DNA of 38,492 nucleotides from a virus. This document shows positions 8,309 to 24,772 of the stretch, one piece after another. The notes below the pieces were generated by a model. That model made no database searches. It saw nothing but the letters and a program-made list of their open reading frames with translations, and was not told the origin of the DNA. Location: the IMG/VR virus record IMGVR_UViG_3300047564_001292, positions 1-38,492 of that record. One strand, given 5' to 3'. Within the stretch, counting starts at the first letter, position 1. Every line of letters starts with the position of its first letter. A program made the translations under genes and the position numbers.

Positions 8309-8332
8309 AAAACCTTTTATATAAAAGGTTTT
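8309..8332. terminator. Perfect 24-nt AT-rich palindrome, possible bidirectional terminator
   Basis: The half-site AAAACCTTTTAT (8309-8320) is followed by its exact reverse complement (8321-8332). The stem is AT-rich and the trailing T-run is only four bases, so termination is likely weaker than at 8051-8080. It could equally be a 5' leader hairpin of the next gene, because a late promoter octamer sits immediately upstream. Confidence 0.6.
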
Positions 8333-8361
8333 ACGGTAAATACCATTTATGGGGTTAGTGA

Positions 8362-10716
8362 ATGGCAGCACCTATAATTAGGATTAAAAGATCTTCAGTT
8401 CCCGGAAAACGCCCTTCAGTAGAGCAACTTCCATCGGGGGAACTCGCTTTAAATACTTATGATGCTGAATTATTTGTAAGAAGAGAGCGTTCTGGAATAG
8501 GCACTGATGTTGTAAGAGTCGGTGCTGGAGCAACAGTAACAAATATTTTATATGTCACAAAAGATGGAAGCGATACAAACACAGGAAAAAAACTTGGAGA
8601 CGCAAAGGCAACCATCAAAGGAGCGATCTCAGCAGCAACAGAAGGAACAGTTATTAAAGTTTCTGCTGGATCTTATGTAGAAAATAATCCCATTGAGCTG
8701 CTGCCTCAGGTTAGTATAGTTGGAGATAGTTTAAGAGAAGTATCAGTTTCTCCTTTAAATTCTGGACAAGACTTATTTCATGTTGCTCCGGGAAATTATA
8801 TTACTGATATGTCCTTTACTGGGACTATGAACTCCGGTTCAGCAATTTGTGCATTTAACCCAAATACAGTTAGATATTTTGATCAATCACCTTACATAAG
8901 AAACTGTACCAATTTCATTCATAATAGCACTGGTCTAAAAATAGACGGTCAGCACGCTATTGGTAAACTTAAAAGTATAGTAATTGACTCATTTACTCAA
9001 TATAATCAAGGTGGTATTGGCGTTTCCATTACAAATGAAGGATATGCTCAGTTAGTTTCTTTATTCACGATTTGTAATGATGTTGCAGTTTTTTGTGGAA
9101 GTGGGGGTGCTTGTGATTTAACAAACTCAAACTCCTCTTTTGGTAACTATGCATTAGTTGCCGATGGAGTAGGTCCAAAAAAATATACTGGAATTGTTAC
9201 TAGTTCTCAATCTGTGAATAGTGACACTTTTGTGATTGATTTAAATGTACCGACATTAAATATAACTTCAGCATTTTATAATAATACAACTGGAATATTA
9301 ACAGCATATACTTCTTCTGCACATAAGTTTTCTGTTGGGATGGGAGTATCTATTGCTGGTCTTGGATTTACTTGCCAATCTGGGCCAGGAATTGTTACGT
9401 ATCCTTCAGGAAATCAGGGGGGTTATGTTTTTAGAGTAAATACTGTTGCTCCTGGTAGATATATTGATTCTTATAACTTAATACAAGCAAATAGACAAGA
9501 AATTATTGATACAGCATATGCGCAAATTGCAATATCACATCCGTTTTTTACAAATCCAAATCCCAATAAATGTAAAAGAGATATAGGGTATTTGGTCGAT
9601 GCAGTTTCTTTAGATGTTAGAGACTATACCGATGAGCAAACAATTAAATTTGTAAAAGCATATTTTGACAAATCTGGATTTTTAATCGTAAATGGACTTG
9701 ATGGAGAGACGCAAGAATCAATTACTGCATTTAATAAAGCTAGAGATTTAATGAAACTTGCGATTACTAATAATTTAACAGTAAAAGATCTTAGTATTAC
9801 CGCAGACCCAGCAACCGGATCAAATACAAGTCAATCATCTTGCTCAGATGTTAGAACATTTATTGACAATTTAGTTTCTATTGTAACAACTCCGATAGGT
9901 GAAGGTGATACGAGTTCTTTACCAGCAAATGTTTCTATGGCAAGCACTATTTTTAGTGCATATGTAGGAACTTCTACTTTACCCCACACTTATAATTCTG
10001 GAGGAACTGTAAAAATTGATGTTGTTAGACCTTTCGATGGGCAAGTAGTTTATTTTGGAGATCTTTATTATACTGTTGGCAGTATTTCAGTTTCTGCAGG
10101 GGGAACTGGTTATACTGGAAATGCAGATGTTACAATCTCACCACCAGATACTAATTGGGGAGTTCCTGCATCTGCTGTAGCGGAAGTTAAAAATGGATCA
10201 ATTGTTGGAATTGAAATGGTTTCTAGTGGTAGGGGATATAGTTATCCCCCATCAGTTTCAATAAGCTCACCTAATGTGGGAATAAATACAGCAACAGCTA
10301 CTGTTAATTTAGTTCCAACTTATTATGTAATTACTTCTTCTACTCCCATTTCCGCTGGTATATGCACTATTACATTGAGTGATAATGTTCCTTATGAGGT
10401 TGGAGTTGGTACTGCAGTTCCATTTTTTAAACAAAGTAGATTATTAGCTTCTGGACATTCTTTGGAGTATATTGGATCTGGAACTAATATTGATACGGCC
10501 CTTCCTTCAACGGGTGGAGTTCCCATTCAAGACCAGGAAGTTGATATGAGAAATGGTGGTCTTGTTGTTTTTACTTCGACAGATCAGTCTGGTAATTTTA
10601 GAATTGGTGATGGTGTTGTTGTTAATCAGCAAACTGGAACCATTTCTGGAACATTCTATTCTAAGAGTTTGTTTTCATCATTAACACCATTTATTCTAGC
10701 ATTAGGAGGAGAATAA
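8362..10716 (+). CDS. Large virion protein with beta-helix domain (784 aa)
   Basis: The N-terminus (IIRIKRSSVPGKRPSVEQLP then SGELALNTYDAELFVRR) is the short fibre N-terminal type common in cyanophages. From about residue 65 (YVTKDGSDTNTGKKLGDAKA) to about 290 the pattern is that of a right-handed pectate-lyase-like beta-helix, including KVSAGSYVENNPIEL and VSIVGDS. Around residues 375-480 a helical insert appears (ANRQEIIDTAYAQI, CKRDIGYLVDAVSLDVRD). Near residues 575-640 two GTGYT/GRGYSYPP units resemble the repeats in gp14. It ends SLTPFILALGGE. The catalytic residues of a true lyase cannot be judged by eye, so depolymerase activity is possible but unproven. GGAGGAG at its 3' end serves as ribosome site for the next gene. 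Confidence 0.8.
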   Translation: MAAPIIRIKRSSVPGKRPSVEQLPSGELALNTYDAELFVRRERSGIGTDVVRVGAGATVTNILYVTKDGSDTNTGKKLGDAKATIKGAISAATEGTVIKVSAGSYVENNPIELLPQVSIVGDSLREVSVSPLNSGQDLFHVAPGNYITDMSFTGTMNSGSAICAFNPNTVRYFDQSPYIRNCTNFIHNSTGLKIDGQHAIGKLKSIVIDSFTQYNQGGIGVSITNEGYAQLVSLFTICNDVAVFCGSGGACDLTNSNSSFGNYALVADGVGPKKYTGIVTSSQSVNSDTFVIDLNVPTLNITSAFYNNTTGILTAYTSSAHKFSVGMGVSIAGLGFTCQSGPGIVTYPSGNQGGYVFRVNTVAPGRYIDSYNLIQANRQEIIDTAYAQIAISHPFFTNPNPNKCKRDIGYLVDAVSLDVRDYTDEQTIKFVKAYFDKSGFLIVNGLDGETQESITAFNKARDLMKLAITNNLTVKDLSITADPATGSNTSQSSCSDVRTFIDNLVSIVTTPIGEGDTSSLPANVSMASTIFSAYVGTSTLPHTYNSGGTVKIDVVRPFDGQVVYFGDLYYTVGSISVSAGGTGYTGNADVTISPPDTNWGVPASAVAEVKNGSIVGIEMVSSGRGYSYPPSVSISSPNVGINTATATVNLVPTYYVITSSTPISAGICTITLSDNVPYEVGVGTAVPFFKQSRLLASGHSLEYIGSGTNIDTALPSTGGVPIQDQEVDMRNGGLVVFTSTDQSGNFRIGDGVVVNQQTGTISGTFYSKSLFSSLTPFILALGGE

Positions 10717-10720
10717 TAAA

Positions 10721-11062
10721 ATGGCATTAGCACTTAATGTATTCCAGACTGTTACCTCAGTTATCACAACTAATCCAGTTGGAATTTATACTGCTCCAGT
10801 TGGATATACTGGAGTTATCCTCCTAGCACAAGTTGCAAATATTGGTGGAAATTCTGAAGATATTTCTTTATCACATCAAAGATCAGTTGCTGGAATAGCA
10901 GTAACTACGGAAATGTTAAAGCAATATCCCATTTCGGCAAATGATACTGTTAATTTACTTTCCGGAAAATTAGTTCTTGAAAGTGGCGATACTTTAGTTC
11001 TTTATGGTAGCAATGGATCTAATTTAAAATTTGTTGCAAGTATTTTAGAAACACTTAACTAA
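10721..11062 (+). CDS. Small virion structural protein (113 aa)
   Basis: A 113-residue beta-rich protein starting MALALNVFQTVTSVITTNPV. It has TAPVGYTGVILLAQVANIGG in the middle and SGDTLVLYGSNGSNLKFVAS near the end. The layout resembles a compact jelly-roll or capsid/fibre accessory domain found widely in cyanophage structural regions. It starts 4 nt after the beta-helix gene with a strong GGAGGAG site overlapping the end of that gene, so both are probably translated at high level. The giant fibre follows after 12 nt. No enzymatic motif is seen. Confidence 0.7.
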   Translation: MALALNVFQTVTSVITTNPVGIYTAPVGYTGVILLAQVANIGGNSEDISLSHQRSVAGIAVTTEMLKQYPISANDTVNLLSGKLVLESGDTLVLYGSNGSNLKFVASILETLN

Positions 11063-19354
<8,292 letters not shown>

Positions 19355-19355
19355 T

Positions 19356-19787
19356 ATGAGAGAAAATTATACTTACAATTGGGAAATACTTTCTATTACC
19401 AAAATGAATCTTGAAGATAACAATAATGTAATCTTCAAGATTATATGGAGATTGATTGGAATAGATCCAAATGGTGTAGAGGGAGTATTTAAGGGATCCA
19501 CCGAACTAACACTACCAGATCAATTTGATGATAATTTTATCGAATATGAAAATATAACCCAAGAAAATATTATTAACTGGATTCAGCAGATTTTAAATAT
19601 GGATGATGTTTATTCTGCTATAGATGATGATATGGAAAAAAATAAAAAGCAGATAGAAATTGTTTTTAATGGACAATATCCTTGGCAACAAATTACTATA
19701 GATCCGACTCCAGTAGATCCATCCACAATATTACATGATGCTACGGGTTTACTCACAATATCACCAGAACAAAGTTTCTCTAATTAA
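19356..19787 (+). CDS. Small conserved cyanophage virion-region protein (143 aa)
   Basis: The start is taken at ATG 19356 (MRENYTYNWEILSITKMNLE), one base after the fibre stop, rather than an upstream in-frame TTG inside the fibre gene. The pattern W-E-I, then a strand-rich centre with GVEGVFKGSTELTLPD, then ITQENIINWIQQIL and a C-terminal PWQ motif is a layout repeatedly found beside fibre genes in cyanophages. Its biochemical role is unknown to me. One-base spacing from the fibre implies translational coupling, so it could be an assembly partner of the fibre; this is inference. Confidence 0.65.
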   Translation: MRENYTYNWEILSITKMNLEDNNNVIFKIIWRLIGIDPNGVEGVFKGSTELTLPDQFDDNFIEYENITQENIINWIQQILNMDDVYSAIDDDMEKNKKQIEIVFNGQYPWQQITIDPTPVDPSTILHDATGLLTISPEQSFSN

Positions 19788-19789
19788 AT

Positions 19790-21829
19790 ATGGTATTACA
19801 AAGCAGCGGCGCTATTAGCTTATCTAATATTCAAACGGAATTTGGAGGAACTAATCCGATTTCAATCAGTGAATATTATGCTGCAGCTGCAGGTGTTCCT
19901 TCTAGTGGGGCTATAGATTTTAGTGATTTTTATGGGAAGTCTTCGACTCCAGCTCCAGCAACAGGAAGAGGTCTTTTTGCAGGAGGTTATAATACACCAA
20001 CACCTACTACGTCTATAACTTATAATATAATAGATTATGTCACAATATCAACAGCAGGAAACGCAACTGATTTTGGTGATTTAACTGTAGGACGCAGATA
20101 TATTTCAGGATGTTCCTCAAGCACTCGTGCAGTTTTTGGTGGTGGTCAGGCGACTACCGTAGTTATCAATAACATAGACTATGTCACAATAGCAACCACA
20201 GGAAATGCTATTGATTTTGGGGATTTAACCGGCGCAACTCGCTATGGATACGGATCATTTTCCAATAGCACTCGTGGAGTTTTTGGTAGCGGTCAGTCGG
20301 TCACGCCGGCGGTGGTGGTGTTAAACGTAATAGACTATGTCACAATAGCAACTACAGGAAATGCTACTGATTTTGGGGATTTAACTTTGGCACGTTCAGC
20401 TGCTTCAGGTTGTTCTTCACCAACTCGTGGAGTTTTTAGTGGTGGATTTGTTTCTCCAATTGCATATAATATAATAGACTATGTTACAATAGCAACCACA
20501 GGAAATGCTATTGATTTTGGGGATTTAACTGCAGCACGCAGTATTATTAGTTCATGTTCTTCAAGCACTCGTGGAGTTTTTGGTGGGGGTGGATATTTAA
20601 ACATAATAGACTATGTCACAATAGCAACCACAGGAAATGCTACAGATTTTGGTGATTTAAGCGGAGATCGGGTGGGTGCGGCCGCACCTTCCAATAGTAC
20701 TCGCGGAGTTTTTGGTGGTGGAGCTACATTTATAACGCCAGCAATAATATACATTAACACAATAGAATACATTACAATAGCAACCACAGGAAATGCTATT
20801 GATTTTGGTGATCTAAGTATAACGAGAGGGGATCTTGCAGGATGTTCAGACTCTCACGGCGGTCTCGATGGCGGCGGTGGTGGTGGCGGCGGGATTGGAA
20901 GAGGTGTCTTTGCTGGTGGCGGCATACTTCCTTCCACAGTTCTAAACACTATAGAATACATTACAATAGCAACAACAGGTAATTCTACCGATTTTGGTGA
21001 TTTAACCGTAGCACGGAATGTGGCAGCATGTTCCTCAAGCACTCGTGGTGCATTTGCTGGTGGAGCAGTTGGCGCAGCACCAACAACAACATATTATAAT
21101 AATATAGACTATATCACAATAGCAACGACTGGTAATGCTATTGATTTTGGTGATTTAACCGTGACAAGAAGCGGTTCTAGGGCTTGCTCTTCAAGCACTC
21201 GTGGTGTATTTGGTGGTGGTTTCTCTCCAACATTATATTTAAACACTATAGACTACATCACAATAGCAACAACAGGTAATACTATTGATTTTGGTGATTT
21301 AACCGCGGCTCGAACAGGTCTATCGGCATGTTCTTCAAGCACTCGCGGGATATTTAGTGGAGGCAACGCTGCTGCACCTGCTATAACACCAGCAACATTC
21401 TATAATACTATAGAATATATAACTATAGCAACAACAGGTAATGCTACTGATTTTGGAGATATGCTCACAAGACGCACATCCCTATCGGCATGTTCTTCAA
21501 GCACTCGTGGATTATTTGCAGGAGGTACATCACCATCGCCAATAGCAAATGTATATTATAACATTATAGAATATATAACAATAGCAACGACTGGTAATGC
21601 TACTGATTTTGGTGATTTAACTGTCCCGCGTGGATATTTTGGTGCATGTTCCTCAAGCACTCGTGGAGTTTTTGCTGGTGGATATGATATTCTTTCACCT
21701 GTTGTAACTTATAATACGATAGACTACATCACAATAGCAACAACAGGTAATGCTACTGATTTTGGTGATTTATCAGCATTAATTTATTCATTGGACGGAT
21801 GTTCAGACTCTCACGGGGGTCTAGCATAA
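19790..21829 (+). CDS. Kelch-like repeat protein, two fused six-bladed propellers
   Basis: The N-terminal about 50 residues (GAISLSNIQTEFGGTNPISI then SGAIDFSDFYGKS) form a cyanophage virion-attachment motif. Twelve repeats follow, each about 45-55 residues: R-G-V-F-x-G-G, a variable segment, then IDYVTIATTGNA-DFGDL and CSSST. Repeats 1-6 end at residues 352-359 with CSDSHGGL. A Gly8 linker (residues 361-368) joins repeats 7-12, which end in the same CSDSHGGL at the C-terminus. This is best read as a duplicated six-bladed beta-propeller. A receptor- or glycan-binding role is plausible. The ATG lies 2 nt after the previous stop. Confidence 0.8.
   Translation: MVLQSSGAISLSNIQTEFGGTNPISISEYYAAAAGVPSSGAIDFSDFYGKSSTPAPATGRGLFAGGYNTPTPTTSITYNIIDYVTISTAGNATDFGDLTVGRRYISGCSSSTRAVFGGGQATTVVINNIDYVTIATTGNAIDFGDLTGATRYGYGSFSNSTRGVFGSGQSVTPAVVVLNVIDYVTIATTGNATDFGDLTLARSAASGCSSPTRGVFSGGFVSPIAYNIIDYVTIATTGNAIDFGDLTAARSIISSCSSSTRGVFGGGGYLNIIDYVTIATTGNATDFGDLSGDRVGAAAPSNSTRGVFGGGATFITPAIIYINTIEYITIATTGNAIDFGDLSITRGDLAGCSDSHGGLDGGGGGGGGIGRGVFAGGGILPSTVLNTIEYITIATTGNSTDFGDLTVARNVAACSSSTRGAFAGGAVGAAPTTTYYNNIDYITIATTGNAIDFGDLTVTRSGSRACSSSTRGVFGGGFSPTLYLNTIDYITIATTGNTIDFGDLTAARTGLSACSSSTRGIFSGGNAAAPAITPATFYNTIEYITIATTGNATDFGDMLTRRTSLSACSSSTRGLFAGGTSPSPIANVYYNIIEYITIATTGNATDFGDLTVPRGYFGACSSSTRGVFAGGYDILSPVVTYNTIDYITIATTGNATDFGDLSALIYSLDGCSDSHGGLA
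20870..20893 (+). repeat. Octaglycine linker between two propeller halves
   Basis: Eight consecutive Gly codons (GGC/GGT/GGG mixture) directly follow CSDSHGGLD and precede IGRGVFAGG, which restarts the blade pattern as after the N-terminal domain. Confidence 0.85.
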
Positions 21830-21832
21830 ATA
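21825..21832 (+). promoter_or_regulatory. Late promoter-like octamer CATAAATA
   Basis: It overlaps the stop codon of the propeller gene and lies 24 nt before the ATG at 21857, a spacing shared with other octamers in the window. Confidence 0.5.
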
Positions 21833-21856
21833 TCATTAGACAATGATTTGAATTAT

Positions 21857-22705
21857 ATGTCATCAGAACTTAGTATTAATATTTCATCAATACATAAGGA
21901 CCTTTCAACACTTCCACAAGAATACACTGGAATGTTGAGTCATATTAGAGAAGGTCTACCAGCAGTCGAAAGAGTCACAGAAAACTTTTACAAGTCTGGT
22001 TCTCAGTTTAAAAATGTAACTCTGGATATTACTGATTTAACACCAATCAGTAGTGTTAAGCATATTCTTGCGTCTATTAATAAAACCAAGATGGCACTTA
22101 CTGAAGCTCAACTTGGAAGAAAAAAAACAGAGATCAATCTAAAAAAGAAACAAAAAGAACTCGAAACAATCGAAGATGAATTCGATAGAGAACTTTGTCA
22201 AATTGAAATTATTGAAATGATGAGTGGGTTAAAGACCTCAGAAGATGTTATGAAAGGTGCGATCAGAAAACTTTCATTTCTGATGACACAATATCAATCG
22301 GTTATGGATCATCTTGGAAAAGATCATTTAACCGAAGAAGATTACGAAAGAGAAGAAAGACGATATCATATTATGACTGCATTTAAGCAAGCATTGAACT
22401 CATCTCGCCCAAGACAAGGTGTTATGGATGAAGGAAATTCAATTTATATGTTTGAACTTGGTATCAATGTTGGTCACGCTCAAGCAGAAATTCTCAATTA
22501 CCTTCGGATGGAACATCAGTTGTTCCAAGAAGGAAAGGTTCCAACTCACGAAATGACAATAAAGTGGTTAGAGGCTTGTGCGGATTTATTTGAAAATTGT
22601 CCAGAAAAATTTGCAGAAAGTCGTGGATTTAAAGTTTTAGATCAAAAATCATTAGCAGCACCAGAACCTTATAAATCAATCGAAGCATCAAAAACTGAGG
22701 AATAA
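21857..22705 (+). CDS. Conserved coiled-coil protein of unknown function (282 aa)
   Basis: The start is chosen at ATG 21857 (MSSELSINISSIHKDLSTLP) over an in-frame TTG 9 nt earlier. A long charged coiled coil covers about residues 75-115 (LGRKKTEINLKKKQKELETI), followed by helices with EEDYEREERRYHIM and FKQALNSSRPRQG, then FELGINVGHAQAEILNYLRM. No catalytic motif is seen. Similar soluble helical proteins occur in marine T4-like phages without an assigned role. It precedes the glycosyltransferase by 3 nt, so the two are very probably co-translated and may be functionally linked. Confidence 0.7.
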   Translation: MSSELSINISSIHKDLSTLPQEYTGMLSHIREGLPAVERVTENFYKSGSQFKNVTLDITDLTPISSVKHILASINKTKMALTEAQLGRKKTEINLKKKQKELETIEDEFDRELCQIEIIEMMSGLKTSEDVMKGAIRKLSFLMTQYQSVMDHLGKDHLTEEDYEREERRYHIMTAFKQALNSSRPRQGVMDEGNSIYMFELGINVGHAQAEILNYLRMEHQLFQEGKVPTHEMTIKWLEACADLFENCPEKFAESRGFKVLDQKSLAAPEPYKSIEASKTEE

Positions 22706-22708
22706 ATT

Positions 22709-23473
22709 ATGTTTCATCTTGCTATTGGAACTCCAATGTATGGAGGTCAGTGTACTAGTGAATATACACAATCCGTTTTAAATTTAACAGAAGCAATTAA
22801 CACAAGCGGCAATAGAGTAACTTCAATTTTTCTTGGAAATGAGTCATTAATTCAAAGAGGAAGAAATACAATTGCTCACCATTTCTTAAATACAGATGCC
22901 ACACATCTGATCTTTATTGATGCTGATATTAAATTCAGACCTGGCGACATCGCTAAAATGATCAAGGCAGATAAAGAATTAATCATTGGCCCAGTTCCAC
23001 TAAAAGGTATTGACTGGGAAAACGTAAGAATGTGTGCTCTTGAGGGAAAGGAAAATCTTTGGAAACAGGGTGGTGTGTTTAACATTAATCATCTTGATGG
23101 GCATTTTATGCAAGATGAAGAAGAACCTTTTGAAATTAAGCACGGTGGTGGTGCAATGATGCTCATCAAAAGAGAAGTATTTGAAAGTCTAATTCCACAT
23201 ACGGACACTTACATTAATGGTGGAGTGACAATTCCACAAGGAAAAGAGATTTATAACTTCTTTAGAGTTGAGATTAACGAAGAAAAACAACTTTTATCTG
23301 AAGATTATTTCTTCTGCGAATCTTATAGGAAAATTGGTGGAAAAGTTTGGTGTGCTCCTTGGTTTGATGTGGGGCATTTTGGATCTTACCTATTCTCAGG
23401 TAAGTATTCTGAAACTTTTAAACCAGAAATCACCAAGCCCAAGTCACCGCAGAATATCTTTTCCCAACTGTAA
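22709..23473 (+). CDS. GT-A type glycosyltransferase (254 aa)
   Basis: The sequence IGTPMYGGQCTSEYTQSV near the start, RGRNTIAHHFL, and then THLIFIDADIKFRPGD with a D-A-D metal site (residues 71-73) mark a GT-A nucleotide-sugar transferase of the Anp1/GT2-like kind. The downstream KHGGGAMMLIKREVFE and SEDYFFCESYRKIGGKVWCA (SED at residues 197-199) supply the usual acceptor-site acid, and GHFGSYLF a late His. The product is soluble, with no membrane segment. The target could be a phage fibre or host surface glycan; this is unknown. Its last 44 nt overlap the end of the convergent oxygenase gene. Confidence 0.8.
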   Translation: MFHLAIGTPMYGGQCTSEYTQSVLNLTEAINTSGNRVTSIFLGNESLIQRGRNTIAHHFLNTDATHLIFIDADIKFRPGDIAKMIKADKELIIGPVPLKGIDWENVRMCALEGKENLWKQGGVFNINHLDGHFMQDEEEPFEIKHGGGAMMLIKREVFESLIPHTDTYINGGVTIPQGKEIYNFFRVEINEEKQLLSEDYFFCESYRKIGGKVWCAPWFDVGHFGSYLFSGKYSETFKPEITKPKSPQNIFSQL

Positions 23474-24011
23474 CTTCTTTAACTTGATGTGGATACATAA
23501 AATTACTCGGGAACATAATAATGTCTCCACATCCAAGTTTTACTGCCTGATCTCCCCAGAATACTAACTCACCACCAGTATAATCATCATTAAAATTTAA
23601 AATGAAACTGAGAACTGGAATTCCTTTTTCGTTACCATCAAATATTGAATGAATATGGTCAAAGTGTTCTCTCATTATTTGACCTTTTGAATAACGATTA
23701 AACCGAATATTGCAAAATTTATTCATAATTTGGCACATTCTTGGAATATCCAAATAAGCAAACTTTGAATTATAAATTGCTCCCGCTTGAATGACATATG
23801 GAGTAAGAACTTGATTCAACTCTGGAGATGCAGTTTGTACATCCAATTCCATCGTTTCTTCGCTACTAGCATTGTTACTAATAGGACTATGCCATTGATG
23901 GGGGGACCATTGATTTTCCTCTATTTGTTGAATAATATCAACGCATAAATCTTTTGGAATAAATTCTTTTTCCAAATGAACATAATCTTTAATATTTTCG
24001 TATCTAATCAT
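23430..24011 (-). CDS. 2-oxoglutarate/Fe(II) oxygenase, prolyl-4-hydroxylase-like (193 aa)
   Basis: The double-stranded beta-helix signature is visible: H-F-D at residues 116-118 inside MREHFDHIHSIFDG, the strand region GIPVLSFILNFNDDYTGGEL, the distal His in YPHQV (residue 175), and the 2OG-binding Arg185 in GKRYSAVTW. These are the two-His-one-carboxylate iron site and the cosubstrate Arg of P4H-like oxygenases. The substrate is unknown; protein, sugar and nucleotide targets all exist in the superfamily. It is translated after the upstream minus-strand oxygenase through an ATGA overlap, and its 3' end overlaps the glycosyltransferase gene by 44 nt. Confidence 0.88.
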   Translation of the reverse strand: MIRYENIKDYVHLEKEFIPKDLCVDIIQQIEENQWSPHQWHSPISNNASSEETMELDVQTASPELNQVLTPYVIQAGAIYNSKFAYLDIPRMCQIMNKFCNIRFNRYSKGQIMREHFDHIHSIFDGNEKGIPVLSFILNFNDDYTGGELVFWGDQAVKLGCGDIIMFPSNFMYPHQVKEVTVGKRYSAVTWAW

Positions 24012-24628
24012 TTTAGTGGAAGGTAAGTTAAGGATTCAATTTTACCAAGAGACTCTGTTTCAAATGTATTAAATGCAAGGCTAATTCTTGGAGTTGTAGA
24101 TACATTTTCAGGGACACCATGATAAAGTGTTGATGGAAATAAAATAAGTTCTCCAGTTTCTAACGGGAGTAAAAATGTTTCTGCATTAAAATTATTATGA
24201 TTTTTAATGGTGAATGAATACATTTCATTATTTTTGTTTCTAAATTCAATGGGTGGAAGAGTTTTGTTTATTTGAAAATAAAATACTCCACTAACAATAC
24301 TATTAGGATGCCGATGTTCGTGATGTTTTTTTCCATTGTCAGTAATATTTGCCCAAGATTGTGTAATTTTTAATTTATTTGAGCATTCGAGGACATCATT
24401 AACGTAAAAATTAATTTGAGAATCAATAAATTCTCTGATATTTTTTAGTTGAGGGTTATCTAATAAAAAAGTATCAGAAGATTGTTTGCTATATATTTTT
24501 TGCGTTTCTGGAGTATTTAAATTATATTCTAAACTCTTTACATATTCCAATTCTTCAGACAAATCTTTTTCATATTTTGAAATAAGAACCGGAATTGGAA
24601 ATAATTGTAGAAGTTCTCTATTTGACAT
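24008..24628 (-). CDS. 2OG-Fe(II) oxygenase of the LFP-type family (206 aa)
   Basis: The N-terminus MSNRELLQLFPIPVLISKYE matches the LFPtPv opening of the TIGR02466/2OG-FeII_Oxy_5 group. A central SWANITDNGKKHHEHRHPNS and SGVFYFQINK is followed by ELILFPSTLYHGVPEN and RISLAFNTF, giving the His-rich metal region, distal His and Arg expected. An ATG 51 nt upstream is in frame, but a sigma70-like promoter lies between it and the chosen start, and only the internal start gives the family N-terminus. Its TGA overlaps the next minus-strand ATG (ATGA). The substrate is unknown; roles in nucleotide, sugar or peptide hydroxylation are possible. Confidence 0.82.
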   Translation of the reverse strand: MSNRELLQLFPIPVLISKYEKDLSEELEYVKSLEYNLNTPETQKIYSKQSSDTFLLDNPQLKNIREFIDSQINFYVNDVLECSNKLKITQSWANITDNGKKHHEHRHPNSIVSGVFYFQINKTLPPIEFRNKNNEMYSFTIKNHNNFNAETFLLPLETGELILFPSTLYHGVPENVSTTPRISLAFNTFETESLGKIESLTYLPLK

Positions 24629-24650
24629 ATATTTAAAGATACATATAGAA

Positions 24651-24680
24651 ATTATACAATATTCATATTGAATATGCAAA
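24651..24680 (-). promoter_or_regulatory. Sigma70-like promoter for the oxygenase pair, with a dyad in its spacer
   Basis: On the minus strand TTTGCA (24680-24675) and an exact TATAAT (24656-24651) are separated by 18 nt. A 17-nt dyad (ATATTCA, spacer TAT, TGAATAT; 24659-24675) fills the space between the boxes. Initiation near 24644 would leave a leader of about 16 nt before the ATG at 24628. Confidence 0.5.
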
Positions 24681-24709
24681 TTTTGAGGTTTAATTCATTA
24701 TAAATCAAT

Positions 24710-24717
24710 GATAAATA
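24710..24717 (+). promoter_or_regulatory. Late promoter-like octamer GATAAATA
   Basis: It lies 55 nt before the GTG start of the second collagen-like fibre in the divergent gap 24629-24772, which otherwise holds only the minus-strand promoter. Confidence 0.55.
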
Positions 24718-24772
24718 ACTAAAGCATTTTTTAAATTATATTAGTGAGTAAATATCCTAGGAACCGAAGAAC

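Noticed and set aside
20854-21042. Pro-rich minus-strand ORF opposite the octaglycine linker
   Set aside because: It is the reverse complement of Gly codons inside the propeller gene; no start signal or context.
24629-24679. Longer N-terminus for the minus-strand oxygenase (start at 24679)
   Set aside because: The extra 17 residues lie upstream of the predicted transcription start and do not fit the family N-terminus LFPxPV.
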